A stretch of DNA of 25,960 bases from Chara braunii (lineage: Eukaryota; Streptophyta; Charophyceae; Charales; Characeae), in NCBI GenBank assembly GCA_003427395.1, contig BFEA01000762.1, positions 552,167 to 578,126 of the forward strand, in the 5' to 3' direction. Position 1 is the stretch's first letter. Every line of letters begins with the position of its first letter. A program made the position numbers and the translations under genes. The notes under the pieces are model-generated. The model was not told the origin of the DNA. It was given only the letters and a program-made list of their open reading frames with translations, and made no database searches. Below are positions 1-10,595 of the stretch, piece by piece.

Positions 1-254
1 GTCCCTTACATGGACAGAGTTCGAACTTCATTAGAGAAGAAATTGCAGGCATATCCCTGCCAGCATTGATTACCCTGAGTTCCAGGGGATTGACTGAGCA
101 GGATATTGGGAGGGGGGGAACCTCTTCACCCTGAACTAGGCGCCAGATATCTGCTATCACACCCTGGTTCCTCCCCCCCCATTCATTCCTATTACCTATC
201 TGTCCGGCCTTGTTTCTGCCAACTGCTGCCAACTTGTACTGTGCCATCACTTCC
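1..254 (-). other. Probable LINE 3' untranslated region
   Basis: This stretch lies just beyond the stop codon of the minus-strand LINE ORF2. It has no convincing reading frame of its own. No terminal poly(T), which would be the element's A tail seen on the plus strand, is visible, so the 3' end of the element probably lies outside the window. The assignment rests only on position. Confidence 0.45.
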
Positions 255-3200
255 TCAATCTGCACCGTACCATTGCATGTCCACCAACGCCAGGTTGTGA
301 GGCGGGAAGGGGTCGGGGAAGTCTGATGCCGGTCGTAATGGAATTGCCTGACCGACTGTAGTCCAATCCTTGAAGCAGATCCGGTAGTCCCTCTTGAACT
401 CCCCCCGGTTGCACTCCTGGCCGGGCTTTCCATCCCAAATCACACTTGCGATCCATCCCCCTTCCTCACTGCCCAGCCAGTCCCCGGAGAATTGGTGTAT
501 TCCACGAGTTATGTCCTGTGGTGTTTGGAACAGATGGAGTTGATTTTTAACTTTTTGCCACTGTACTGTGAGTTCTTGCTGGACGTATTGCTTTATCATA
601 TCTGTAACTTCTTCCCCCTCTATGCGAACTTCCTCCATGGTGTAGATGCAGCGCTTTCTCCAGAGGGCCCATACAACTGCCCTTCTCCCTGTCTTGAACA
701 TATTGTTCTCGAAGGTGTTGGTGGTGGGGGAGGTCCAGGCTTCACATAGTATGGCTCTCCAGTCCCATGGNCAGTTTGAGTCNGTGTCCAGCGAGGTCCA
801 GATTCTGTCCCACCATCGCCAGGTGAGAACCGCCCCCGGGCACTGCATAAAAATGTGTTTTATAGTTTCGGGGATTTTGCGGGAGGGGAAAGCAGTGTGG
901 CACGATTTACACCACGACAGTGCCTGTCCCTTCTGTTCCAACTGCGTGCGATCTATCAGCCAGTTATTAGTGGGCAGGCAGCGGTGCTCAATCTGCCATT
1001 GCAGCGAGGCCATTTTTGTTGGCCTAGATCTTGTGGCGGTGAACCATCTGATGGGGCGGATTGCATCTGTGCCTACATTCAGGTGTGCCTTCCACCGCGC
1101 TTTCACGATTTCTTTTATGTCCACCTTTGGTCGCAGCAAGCGGTATGTGGTCTTCACTGTTAAGGACGACAGCTTCCGATTCTCCCTTGTTCTAGCATTA
1201 CGCGGAGGGGCCCACTGCCATTCCAGAGGGTCGAATGGAAGTTCTGTCATGGGAGTCTGTGGCTGGAACGCAATCCACTTGTCCTTTTCAGGGAATACCC
1301 GGATCCTGAGCAGGTCCATGGTTCGCTGCCAGCTCGTTACATCAGGGCTGTAACGGACGAGGATGTTGTCCCTGTCTACGTGGAAGAGGTTAATCAATGT
1401 TTCGTCAGAACGCACCTCCACCACACTGCCCACACTTTCCGGATCCCCTGGGACCACCACCCAATCCCCCTGCCTTAGCTGCGACTCTCTACGCAGGATC
1501 CGCACCCAGTCCAGCGGGACCGCAAAGATCAGCAGCTCTAAGTTTTCCTCTACCTTATGACAATGCTTTAACATCTGTTTTAGCTGCAGCGCTGTTTTCC
1601 AGTCCCTCTTTTGAGTGTCCCATATGTCTTTTATTATGATTATGCCTTTTTTGACCCAGCTATTCCACGGGGTGTCTAAGCTACGGAACACCCTACAATG
1701 TCTGTCGGTCACCCACCTGTTCCCGAAAAGAGGTTGGCGCATCACTTCCTCCCATCTCGTCAGCAGGGGTCTGTCAGGTAATGGGAGGTTGCGCCAAGCC
1801 TTTAGGACTCGCACCCAGAAGTCATCTTTGATCAGGTCTAAGCGAGCCACGTCTCGTGGTGGAGCATGGTCCGGCCGGTGGCCTGTTCGAGGGCGCCTTG
1901 GCATGGACCAAAAACGATCCTCCAGCCGGGTCAGCGGGTTAACTCCTTGTGGTGCTTGCGGGGCAAGACGCGCGATCTGTTCCAGCGCCAAGGCCTGCCA
2001 GGGGAGATGCTGGGCGAAGAGCAGTCTCTTCACCCACTGGACGGCCAATGCAGCGATTTGGGTCTCCGGGTCAAGGACCCCCAGGCCTCCTTTATCCTTG
2101 GGTTGGATTACCGATTGCCAGGCTACCCTGCTGATCACATTTGAAAGTTCGTCATTGCCTCTCTATAGGAGGGCCGTTAGTTGCCTCTTCAAGGCCCTGA
2201 CTGCATCCTTGCTGAGGGTCCAAATGGCAAATCTGTACCAAAGGGCCGCCAGCACAACACTGTTGATCGCAAGCGCCCTGCCAATAAGCGAGGTATGTCG
2301 GTCTTTCCATTGGGCCAGTTTCTCCAAGGCGGGTTTCAAGATGCACTCGTCATTTGATGCGGGCTTTCCTAAAGCTGTTAGCATAATCCCCAGCACTCTA
2401 ACCGGGGCGGTTTCCGGAAGCCATTTGACTTGTGGTGATTCCGGGGGGCGCACCCCTTGATGGTGGATGCACCATCCCAGGGTTTTGCTCCCCCAGTTGA
2501 CCGTCATGTCCGAAACCATTGTGAAGCGGTCGAAGAGTAGCCTGATTTCCTCCATGATCACTTCCGTGGCCTCCATCATAAGGGTTAGGTCGTCCGCAAA
2601 CAGTGAGCAGACAGGGATTGCGTCTTCCGGAATAGCCGAAATCTGCAACCGCTTCAGATCTTTGTTTGCACGGAGGTTTGCTGCCAGCGCCTCCATTACT
2701 ATTATAAAGAGGAATGGGGCCAGCGGGTCTCCCTGGCGCAATGAACGTTGCAGCGCAAAAGCCGGCGCAATCGTGCCATTGATTTGGATACACGTGGTGG
2801 CATTCTGATGGAGGATTTCTGTCCAGTGCCGGAAGGTCGGACCGATGTTCATTTTTTCCATACATTTGTCCAAAAACAGCCAGTCCACATTGTCATACGC
2901 TTATTCAAAATCGATGAAGACTATGGCGGCGTTTCGCTTGTCTTGTCTGGTTAGTTTCAAGAGCTCATTGACTAGCAAGATGTTGTCCTGAATTCTGCGT
3001 CCTTTGACAAACCCAGTCTGTGTTGGATGAATGATGTCCTGCAAGACTGGAATCAGGGGGTTGGCCAGGGCCTTCGCAAGCATTTTATAGACAACGGTGA
3101 GGAGGGTAATCGGGCGATAGTTTTTTATGTTCATCTTGTCCCCTTTTTTGTGTAGCAAGGTAAGAACACCCTGCCCTGCCAATTCCCCCATCCGACCTGT

Positions 3201-4877
3201 TTCCCACACTTGCTGGTAGAAATCCATAAGGTCTGTGGCCATCAGAGGCCAGAAGGTTTCCCAAAATTCCTTGGGAAACCCATCCATGCCCGGCGTCTTT
3301 TCCTCGTCCATCTGCATCAGCGCCGTCCAGATCTCCTTTTTGGACAAGGGGAGATCAAGCTTTGTGCTCTGCTGGCTTGTCAGGGTCTTCTCGAATGGTC
3401 TCAGAAAATCCTCGATTTCCTTTTTCCTGACATTTTCCTCTCGTTTGGCGCACCTTGAGGTAAACAAGTCTTTAAAAAAGGTCCTAGCTATGTGTGTGCA
3501 GTGGGGGGTGGAGGTGACAATGTCTCGGTGACCAGTCTGCGGGTCATATAAGCTTTTATGGTTGTTCTGTGTGAGCGGGCCCGGGCTATACAATTTTTTA
3601 TCCATCGTGCCCTCCGTTCGGAATTTTGTGAGCCTTCCCTTTATGCATATGCCCTCCCATCTTTGTGTGGCGAAGGATTGGAGTTGCTGTTTCAGTCTTT
3701 GTATCTCAGAATCTTCTCCTGGCTGTATGTTGTGGTTGTTTTGTGAGTTGTTTAAGCTGTTTGGTAGGTCCTGGTGTTCTAGTTATTGCAGTTGCTAGTG
3801 GATATCCATCTCTTGCCGGTGTTTTTTCGCTGCTAGTAGTTTAGAGTATTCTTGGCATTTTTTCTTTAGATAGAACAGGCCATTGTTGAACCAGTCAATC
3901 TGTTGTGGGAGGTTATGTTTTAGTGTGTGTCAAAATATCCAGCAGTCTTTCACATAACTTTGGAACATTTTCTGTTGTAGGAGGGTTGTGTTAAGCTTGT
4001 AGAATCCAAAACCATGGTCGGGTTTCTTACGAAGAGAGAGAATGACTGTGCACATTTTGTGGTCGATGCCCGGATATGCGCTCGCCGGCAAGATTGCAGC
4101 CAGGAGTAGCGCTCCCTCCATGTCTTCCGACATCAGGATTAAATCAATCCTGGATCTTGACTGGCCCTCAGTTCCGATTTTTCGCAGACATGTGTAGAGC
4201 CTGGTGTCTGGGTTTAACTTCCGAAAGGAGTCAAAAACTTTTAAAGAGAGACACAGTTCATTAATTATCCGTTCATCCTCTTCTACGTATGCGGGGATGG
4301 GGGCAGGTGTTCGCCATCTATCCATCCACGTGTTTGGAGCAGCGTTGCAGTCTCCTGCTATGATGACTGGTACCCCTTCCGGAATTTGTTTCTTTAGATT
4401 CTCAAAAAAGGCTTTCCTCTCAGTTACTACGTTGGGTGCGTAGACACAAATTATGCATAGGATTTCAGTCTCCACGATTACGAGGATCGACATCCATCGC
4501 CCCTCCTCTTGGTCAACCGCCCAATATACCGGGTCAGCCCGTGATTCAGGGGGGATCCAGATGGCCACCCCTGCACTACCCGGTCTCGGGGCATGGGCTC
4601 TGAAGGCTTTGTATGGCCATGCTATTTTGTGGGCACGGTTATGCTCCGGGGTGTCCATCAGGTGTGTTTCCTGAACGCACACAATGTCTGGCCAATTCCT
4701 GCCCCCTACTCCTCTCATTAGATCCCAAATTGCATCTCGTTTCTCCGGTCTACATGAGGCCAGACCATTCACGTTCAGAGTCCGTAGGTCCAGGTCTGCG
4801 GCTCTCTTGCATTGGTTCCAGATGCGGTCATGCCCGTATACTGCCCTGACCGGGTCAAACCTGTTCATATTATTCAT
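255..4877 (-). pseudogene. LINE ORF2 (endonuclease, reverse transcriptase, zf-RVT), decayed
   Basis: Non-LTR retrotransposon polyprotein of about 1540 codons, kept in one reading frame but broken by in-frame stops. The N-terminal EEP endonuclease (about residues 32-282) has its catalytic signature: QETH with E70, GDCN at 175-178, SRID at 242-245 and IDH at 271-273. The reverse transcriptase follows, with QGDPLAPFLF, the catalytic FADD at about 760-763 and a DFE-stop-AYD block. The C-terminal part holds a zf-RVT domain (about residue 1300: CKSC, then H-x4-C). In-frame stops lie at 3930-3932 (TGA), 3795-3797 (TAG), 3783-3785 (TAA), 2901-2903 (TAA) and 2163-2165 (TAG). No frameshift is needed from the first Met to the end. 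Two ambiguous bases lie near 771 and 783. The start at 4877 lies 12 bases after the stop of an upstream frame that looks like ORF1. The copy is not functional as it stands. Confidence 0.93.
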
Positions 4878-4889
4878 TTGGGATCTTTC

Positions 4890-5346
4890 CTATAGGCGGG
4901 ACCAAGGCAGCTGGTCCCATTCCCAGTCGGCTGTCCCTTGGTTCGACCTAAGGAGTGCGCACAAGCACCTCTGGATATCCTGCCCAGTCCAGCTAACACT
5001 ATGGGCAACTCTTAGTAATGGCAGGTTCAATAATTGGGCATGCGTGAACCATTTCAGGCCAGCCTCTTTTGTTGGGTCGAACCTAATAAAAGTATCCCTC
5101 TGTGCGATCTTCTCGGGTCCAGACACAATCGAGGCAATAGCCTGTGCTCCGGGTGGCATGTTTTCTGTGATATAGGTTTCCAGCTGCATCTGCAGAATTT
5201 CGGCCGCTGCCTCGGTTTGACTGTTTTTCGGGTCTGCCCAAAACGAGGACCAGCCTTGCAGCTTGACACTCCCCTGCCTGCCATCCTCCCCTGGGGACAG
5301 ACCCAGCTCCCATTTGTCGTTCTTTTTCCGGACTGGGATGAGCACG
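4890..5346 (-). pseudogene. Probable LINE ORF1, C-terminal part only
   Basis: An open minus-strand frame of about 150 codons ends with a stop at 4890-4892, 12 bases before the ORF2 start, the usual tandem ORF1-ORF2 arrangement. It is cut off on its 5' side at about 5346, where sequence from elsewhere in the element is joined in inverted orientation. The peptide contains WELGLSPGEDG and a C-terminal DWEWDQLPWSRL. I see no zinc knuckle or RRM in what remains. The ORF1 call rests on position; an N-terminal domain of a longer ORF2 is the alternative. Confidence 0.55.
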
Positions 5347-5537
5347 CGTTCAGGAAACACACCTGATGGACACCCCGGAGCATAACCATGCCCACAAAAT
5401 AGCCTGGCCATACAAAGCCTTCACAGCCCATGCCCCGAGACCGGGTAGTGCAGGGGTGGCCATCTGGATCCCCCCTGAATCACGGGCTGACCCGGTATAT
5501 TGGGTGGTTGACCAAGAGGAGGGGCGATGGGTATCGG
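5346..5537 (+). mobile_element. Inverted copy of LINE endonuclease segment
   Basis: This piece is the reverse complement of about 4490-4680 with only scattered substitutions. It reads on the plus strand as the endonuclease stretch from MDTPEHN to QEEGRW, which the main LINE encodes on the minus strand. It joins the ORF1 remnant on the left and a direct-orientation RT piece on the right. A 5' inversion of this kind is what twin priming produces during LINE insertion, though a later rearrangement is possible. Confidence 0.85.
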
Positions 5538-5872
5538 CATTCAGGTGTGCCTTCCACCGCGCTTTCACGATTTCTTTTATGTCCACCTTTGGTCGCAGCA
5601 AGCGGTATGTGGTCTTCACTGTTAAGGAGGACAGCTTCCGATTCTCCCTTGTTCTAGCATTACGCGGAGGGGCCCACTGCCATTCCAGAGGGTCGAATGG
5701 AAGTTCTGTCAAGGGAGTCTGTGGCTGGAACGCAATCCACTTGTCCTTTTCAGGGAATACCCGGATCCTGAGAAGGTCCATGGTTCGCTGCCAGCTTACA
5801 TCCGGGCTGTAACGGACGAGGATGTTGTCCCTGTCTACGTGGAAGAGGTTAATCTCGTCAGCAAGAACAGCA
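5538..5872 (-). mobile_element. Second copy of LINE ORF2 C-terminal segment
   Basis: This is a direct repeat of about 1076-1400 in the same orientation, with a few point differences and small deletions (for example a three-base gap near 5794). On the minus strand it reads through NLFHVDRDNILVRYSPDV and EKDKWIAFQPQTP, as in the main ORF2. It starts at the junction with the inverted endonuclease piece and ends in a short A/G-rich spacer before a U6 snRNA copy. Confidence 0.88.
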
Positions 5873-5889
5873 AGAAAAGGCAGCAGCCT

Positions 5890-6001
5890 GTCCTTCGGGA
5901 CATCCGTCAAAATTGGAATGATACAGAGAAGATGAGCATGGCCCCTGCGCAAGGATGACACACATAAATCGAGAAATGACAATTGAAATGGTCCAACTTT
6001 T
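5890..6001 (+). pseudogene. U6 spliceosomal snRNA retropseudogene
   Basis: The sequence follows plant U6 almost from end to end: 5' stem-loop GTCCTTCGGGAC, AAAATTGG, the ACAGAGA box in GATACAGAGAAGATG, the AGC of the catalytic triad, GGCCCCTGCGCAAGG and the 3' part TAAATCGAGAAATG. Differences from the usual plant sequence include GATGAGC instead of GATTAGC, CACACA instead of CACGCA, and about 12 extra bases before GTCCAAC. No upstream element or spaced TATA box is present, because LINE fragments lie directly upstream. An A-rich tract follows at once. This fits a reverse-transcribed pseudogene rather than a working gene. Confidence 0.85.
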
Positions 6002-6127
6002 CTTCTTTAAAAAAAAAGAAAAGAAAAAAAAAAAGCAGCAGCCACAGCAGCAGGAGGAGGTGGAGCAACAACAACAACAACAGCAGTAGCAGTAGCAGTA
6101 GCAGTAGCAGCAACAGCAGCAACACTA
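6001..6127 (+). repeat. A-rich tail and CAG/CAA repeats
   Basis: An A-rich run follows the U6 copy (6008-6034), then GGAGGTGG, CAA repeats and a run of CAGTAG/CAG triplets. It could be the expanded tail of the retropseudogene. Frames through it are low complexity and not credible genes. Confidence 0.8.
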
Positions 6128-6347
6128 ATTATCCCTGTAGATCATCATCCCATTCAGACAGCATTGTGCAATAACCTCGGTCATCGAAATGCTGCACAAG
6201 TTCACAGAAAATAGGGTTCGGGCGCAGCCGTCCCTAAGAGCGGTTGTAGGGCAGCAGGTTATCTTGTCAAACTGAATTATAGTTACAGTTACTGTACTGG
6301 TGGTTTAACCGTCAACTGTGTTTTTGGGGGGCAGAGTCTTACCCCAC

Positions 6348-6456
6348 TACTGTCTTCACCGGAATAGAACGCCCTGTCATTAAAGCTGTATTTGGTGCAG
6401 CTTTCAGTCCAGATACGGCAATAATTACGGGGCGTTCTATTCGGGTGAAGACGGTA
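6348..6456. mobile_element. 109-bp TA-flanked foldback element, copy 1
   Basis: Terminal inverted repeats start with TA and then CTGTCTTCACC(G)GAATAGAACGCC, and the right end is the reverse complement. The two halves pair over almost the whole length, so the element folds into one long hairpin. It is 109 bp counted from TA to TA. It has no coding capacity. A TA target duplication is typical of Tc1/mariner-type MITEs, but no transposase is present to confirm the family. Confidence 0.85.
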
Positions 6457-6496
6457 GTAACGGTACCGGGGGGGGGGAGGTGCCAAGGCAGACGAA

Positions 6497-6870
6497 CAGA
6501 ACTACTAACACAGGCAATCAGGGGCCCGGGATCAGGGCTGGATTTTTTTCACACCAGGAAATTCAATTACAACAGGCAATTTGAAAGTAGGGCCTTGCTC
6601 CACTGTCACAACAATCTACTACAAGCATTTGGACGTTTTCAGAACCAGGTGCATTAAGACGAATCTAACATGATTCTGAATGTATATTCTCCTCCGCATC
6701 GTTGGCCAAACGCATCTAGAACAGAACTACTAACACAGGCAATCAGGGGCCCGGGATCACAGCTGGAATTTTCCAGACCAGGAGTTACAAAGAGGACATA
6801 GGGGCTCACTCCACTGCAGCATACACACAACACTCTAGTAGATGCATTTGGATGTTTTTCTGGACCTCTC
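6497..6870. repeat. Tandem duplication, period about 224 bp
   Basis: A block starting ACAGAACTACTAACACAGGC at 6497 begins again at 6721. Both copies contain GGGGCCCGGGATCA, a CTCCACTG segment and a GCATTTGGA segment in the same order, with clear divergence and small indels. The unit contains GACGAATCTAACAT...TTCTGAATG, which recurs near 7503. No gene recognised. Confidence 0.8.
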
Positions 6871-7140
6871 AGCTTTCCAGCTGGTTTTTCAGCCTGTTTT
6901 GCTGTTGCTCTTCGTCCTTTCATTGCTCTTTGGTTTTTTCAGTCCTTCCATTTTTGTGCAGTTGCCCCGGTCACTCTANAGTTTGCTTCAGTTGCTTTAG
7001 TTGTTTTAGTTGTTTCCAAACACGTGCAAACACTTGCTATGATAGATGTGCCTGACACAATAGGCGCCAAGAGGATAGCAGAGGAGAATAGGTGGTGGGT
7101 GGAGGCTAGGGGAGGGAGACCCCACCGGTGCCCCCCGGTG

Positions 7141-7258
7141 CCCCCCCCCTCCCAATACCCGACTGTGGGGCAGGCTAGGTAGGGAAGAATAGATTGACCC
7201 CCCCCCCTCCCGATACCCGACTGTGGGGCAGGCTAGGTAGGGAAGAATAGATTGAATA
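7141..7258. repeat. Tandem duplication, period about 58 bp
   Basis: Two near-identical blocks each run from a C-rich tract through ATACCCGACTGTGGGGCAGG to GAAGAATAGATTGA. No coding or RNA gene recognised. Confidence 0.85.
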
Positions 7259-7259
7259 T

Positions 7260-7356
7260 GGGACGCTGGACCCGGTTTCCAGCACATTGGCGTCACTGCA
7301 TTGATGTATTGTTTTGCAAAGATGTACTTAAGGGACGCTGGACCCGGTTTCCAGCA
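7260..7356 (+). repeat. Two copies of a conserved hairpin motif
   Basis: The motif GCTGGACCCGGTTTCCAGC, preceded by GGGAC, occurs at 7260-7284 and 7332-7356. GCTGGA and TCCAGC form a perfect 6-bp stem. The same motif sits in the 3' tails of LINE-related sequence near 17069 and 17322, so these may be short remnants of the same 3' tail. Confidence 0.75.
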
Positions 7357-7707
7357 GGTGCTGCTCCCCACCAATAGATGGAGCGGCCCGCTAGGCAAAG
7401 CCTCAATCCCGGTGGTTCTCCTACCACCACCAGGATAGAGGTCTTGCGCAAGGGCCTTTTTTCAAAAAAAAAAAGGATGTTTTTTCTGGACCAGATGAAC
7501 GCGGACGAATCTAACATTCTGAATGTATCTGGTCCATGGGTCGTCCACATGCATGTAGAGTGTTGTGTAGTGCTGCAACGCCCATAGATGAGCTAGAGCT
7601 CGACCCAATGGAACAGACGCCGTTGGTGCAGATGGGGAGTGACAGAGCGAGAAAGCTGGTAGATTTTCACGATTAACATGATCTCGTTCTGGAGTATAAA
7701 CTCCGCC

Positions 7708-7794
7708 CGTGTGGGGATGAACCGAGACACCCTTGAACTATGGATAAACACATCTGACCTGTGTTCGAATCCAGATAGAATCAGATGAGTAAAA
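7708..7794 (+). mobile_element. tRNA-derived SINE copy, diverged
   Basis: A B-box-like TGTTCGAATCC is preceded by ACACCCTTGAACTATGG and followed by CAGATAGAATCAGATGAGTAAAAC. The same order appears in the copies at 11431-11527 and 22498-22580. The A-box side is badly worn. An A/C-rich tail follows directly. Confidence 0.6.
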
Positions 7795-7914
7795 CAACAA
7801 AAAACACACACCTGAACAAAACAACAACCAACCAACCATGCGGCAGAACAAAGACAACAACAAACAACAGAACACCGCCAACAGCAAACCACACAGCAGA
7901 ACAACAACAGAAGC

Positions 7915-7946
<32 letters not shown>

Positions 7947-8520
7947 ACAGAAGACAGAGAACAACAACAACAACCACAAACAGAAGACAGAGAACAACCA
8001 GAACAACAAACAACAGCAGTAGCAGCAGCAGCAGATGCTGAAGCAGAGCAGAAGCAGCAGCAGCAGCAGAAGACGACGAAGATGAAGACGAAGACGAAGA
8101 CGAAGACGAAGAAGACAAAGACGAAGACGACGACGATGACGACGACGGCGACGACGACGACGACGATGATGAAGAAGAAGAAGAAGAAGAAGAAGAAGAA
8201 GAAGAAGAAGAACAACAACAACAACAACAACAGAGCAGAAGCAGAAGAAGAAGAAGAAGAAGAAGGAAGAAGAAGGAAGAAGAAGAAGAAGAAGAAGAAG
8301 AAGAAGAAGAAGAAGAAGGATTCCGAAGAAGAAGAAGAAGNGAAGAAGAAGAAGGATTCCGAAGAAGAAGAAGAAGAAGAAGAAGAAGAAGAAGGATTCC
8401 GAAGAAGAAGAAGAAGAAGAAGAAGAAGAAGAAGGAAGAAGAAGGAAGAAGAAGGATTCCGAAGAAGAAGAAGAAGAAGAAGAAGAAGAAGAAGAAGAGA
8501 CAACAGCAAACAGCAGAACA
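7795..8520. repeat. Long CAA/CAG/GAC/GAA microsatellite block
   Basis: Low-complexity tract on the plus strand: CAA-rich (7795-8000), CAG-rich (8010-8070), GAC/GAA-rich (8070-8165), then an almost pure purine tract of GAA/GAAG units (8165-8500). GGATTCC occurs four times within the GAA tract as a regular interruption. One N lies at 8341. Long open frames on both strands come from the triplet repeat and are not genes. Confidence 0.9.
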
Positions 8521-9025
8521 GCAACATCAAGAACACAGCAGAACAGCAACAGCAAGCAGCAAGCAGCAGAACAACAACAAACCACACAGCAGAACAGCAG
8601 AACAGCAGAACAGCAACAATGGCAGCAAACAAACACCAAAACAACGACTGCAGCAAACCCCGCCCCAACTACTACAAGGAGGGCAACAAGTAAGATCCGC
8701 TCCCTGGTTGGCGAATATGAATATGACTGACTCGCACACGGTCGCACACATCCTCAGCTCGCTTGGCCTAACCCAGCTTCTTACAACCATCCTCCCCCGG
8801 ATACAACACACCCTCACGATGATGACTGTATTCGACCTGAAACATAGCTCGTATACATTCATCGTCACGGTGCGCTGTCTCGAGGGGAAGACGGTCTCGC
8901 TCACCCTGAGTCCCGCTCCCAACCATCCCCAGTGTACCTGACAGAGAAACTTAAGAAGTCGGTTATTTTTCATCCTCAATCCGAAAATAGTTCTTAACTT
9001 CTTAAGCAATCAAACCAACAATCGC
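8521..9025. other. No gene recognised
   Basis: CAG/CAA-rich sequence fades into ordinary mixed sequence from about 8650. An imperfect inverted pair (AACTTAAGAAGT near 8947 and ACTTCTTAAG near 8997) is visible. No domain or RNA gene recognised. Confidence 0.6.
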
Positions 9026-9890
9026 TTTTTTTTTTTTTTTTTTTTTTTTTTTTTCGGGAAAAGGTTGAGAAACCAACACTCGCGACTGTCTCAGTTGAAA
9101 ACAAAAATAAGAGTACTATTCGACAGTGCCGTCACCTAGTACGGGGACGGCCCGTCCGTACTCCCGTACGACCACGGGCCCTCAGCGCCCGTACGGCCGT
9201 ACGTACGGACTTTAGGCCCTCCGTAGGAGGCCTTCTGACGGGGTGTTGAGGGGGTGGATGGGCTGGGGGGGGTCGGATGTCAGGGGATACCCCCCCATTA
9301 AAAAATATATATATATATTTTTCTTTTTTTTGTCCTGGGTGGTTAAAAAAAAAAAGATTGATTGGTTGATTAATTGGTTGATTGATTGATTGATTGATTG
9401 ATTGAAAAATTAAAAAAGAAAAAGATAAAAAAAGAAAAAGATAAAAAAAGAAAAAAAATCCATTCAAAAGAATGATAGGTTGATTGATTGATATGCTGTG
9501 GGAGATTCGCCTCCCCCCGCAAGTACACACACACACACACACACATGCGCAGCCTTTCTTTTTTTTTTTTTTTTTGATTGATTGATTGATTGATATGCAG
9601 TGGGGGGGTCGCCTCCCCCCCGCAAGTACACACACACACACACACAAACAAACAAAAACAAGTGTGGCAGTCTATATTTCCATGTTCTAGCAGTAGATTC
9701 ATTCGATTTTGTTTTTTTTTTCTCTTTTTTTGATGGCAAAACTTTTTCTTAAATTAAAAATAAAAATACTACGGGTCCCCTTGAGACCCCCCCTACCATC
9801 CCTGGGGTCATAACCCCCCCCCAACCCCCCCACCAGGCCCTGGCACGTTCGGACGGTCTCCCGTACGGCCGTTGTTTTCTCTCAGACGCT
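9026..9890. repeat. Low-complexity region with duplicated GATT/CA block
   Basis: The region opens with a poly(T) run (9026-9054), followed by GC-rich sequence with repeated CCGTACGG palindromes (9140-9215), GATT repeats (9356-9405), A-rich runs, and two direct copies of a block running from GATTGATTGATATGC through TCGCCTCCCCCC to CAAGTACACACACA (about 9481-9545 and 9581-9645, about 100 bp apart). A second GC-rich part with CCGTACGGCC lies near 9862. No gene supported. Confidence 0.8.
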
Positions 9891-9911
9891 CCTTTTGAGA
9901 GAGATGCACAC

Positions 9912-10020
9912 TAGCGTCTGCACCCGAAACGAACGCCCGGTCATCATCACTGTACCTAGACTGAAAATCGCCCCAAATACAGCTACAATGACCCCGCGTT
10001 CTATTCGGGTGCAGATGGTA
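9912..10020. mobile_element. 109-bp TA-flanked foldback element, copy 2
   Basis: The ends read TAGCGTCTGCACCCGAAACG and, reverse-complemented, TACCATCTGCACCCGAATAG. It is 109 bp including both TA dinucleotides, the same as copies 1, 3 and 4. The interior carries a GTACCTAGACTGAAA segment matching the palindromic core of the other copies. Confidence 0.85.
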
Positions 10021-10175
10021 GTATGCTTGCTGTGTTCGGACCCTGACGCTCGTTCTCACTTTTTTCTGTCGGTACTTCGACACCCCTACTCCCCTTCGTC
10101 CCCTTTCCCCCCTGGGGCCCCCCTCCTCCTTTCGGAAAATGTGGCAAAGCGCTGTGCACTGCTGTATTATCAGAC

Positions 10176-10284
10176 TACGGTCTTCCCCCGAACATAACGC
10201 ACCCTAAAAATGAATGCATACAAGCTATATTTCCGGCCAGATACGGCCAAAATAAGGGTGCGTTGTGTTCGGGGGAAGACGGTA
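10176..10284. mobile_element. 109-bp TA-flanked foldback element, copy 3
   Basis: The ends read TACGGTCTTCCCCCGAACAT and its near-perfect reverse complement. The length is again 109 bp from TA to TA. With the truncated copy at 18699 it forms a subfamily that has CCCCCGAACA instead of CACCCGAATAG and shares the interior GAATG(C/T)ATACAAGC. Confidence 0.87.
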
Positions 10285-10340
10285 GGCTCCCCCTTGACGG
10301 ACAGAAGAGAGTAACAAGATCTGATTCCAATGGCATGTCA

Positions 10341-10437
10341 ACCACTCCTCCTCCTACTACTACTACTACTACTACTACTCCTACTCCTCCACCTCCTCCT
10401 CCTCCTCCTCCCCCTCCTCCCCCTCCTGCTCCTCCTC

Positions 10438-10470
<33 letters not shown>

Positions 10471-10480
10471 TTAGTACTTC
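10341..10480. repeat. CTA/CCT trinucleotide repeats
   Basis: ACTACTACT runs flank a CTCCTCCTC run between element copies 3 and 4. Low complexity, no gene. Confidence 0.9.
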
Positions 10481-10486
10481 TACCAC

Positions 10487-10595
10487 TACCGTCTTCAACA
10501 GAATAGAACGCCCTGTCATTATAGCCGTATCTGGTTCAACTTTCAGTCTAGGTACAGCGATAATGACCCGGCGTTGTATTCGGGTGAAGACAGTA
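10487..10595. mobile_element. 109-bp TA-flanked foldback element, copy 4
   Basis: The ends read TACCGTCTTCAACAGAATAG and, reverse-complemented, TACTGTCTTCACCCGAATAC. It is 109 bp from TA to TA. The core has GCCGTATCTGG facing CAGTCTAGGTAC. It inserted beside an ACT triplet run. Confidence 0.87.

Noticed and set aside
255-4877. Alternative nuclear code with UAR read as Gln
   Set aside because: One of the LINE stops is TGA, and the calmodulin-like gene and RS-rich gene are open in the standard code with normal CAA/CAG use. Decay explains the stops more simply.
5366-5812. Plus-strand protein across the LINE junction
   Set aside because: It fuses an inverted endonuclease piece with the antisense of an RT-region piece, so it is a rearrangement artefact.
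7775-7794. Second hammerhead core in the SINE tail (CAGATGA...GTAAAAC)
   Set aside because: It lacks the CTGATGA start, a stem II and a proper GAAA, so the resemblance is superficial.
7781-8747. Long open frames rich in Gln, Glu/Lys, Ser or Leu on both strands
   Set aside because: They come from CAA, CAG and GAA triplet repeats read in several frames. There is no non-repetitive coding sequence around them.
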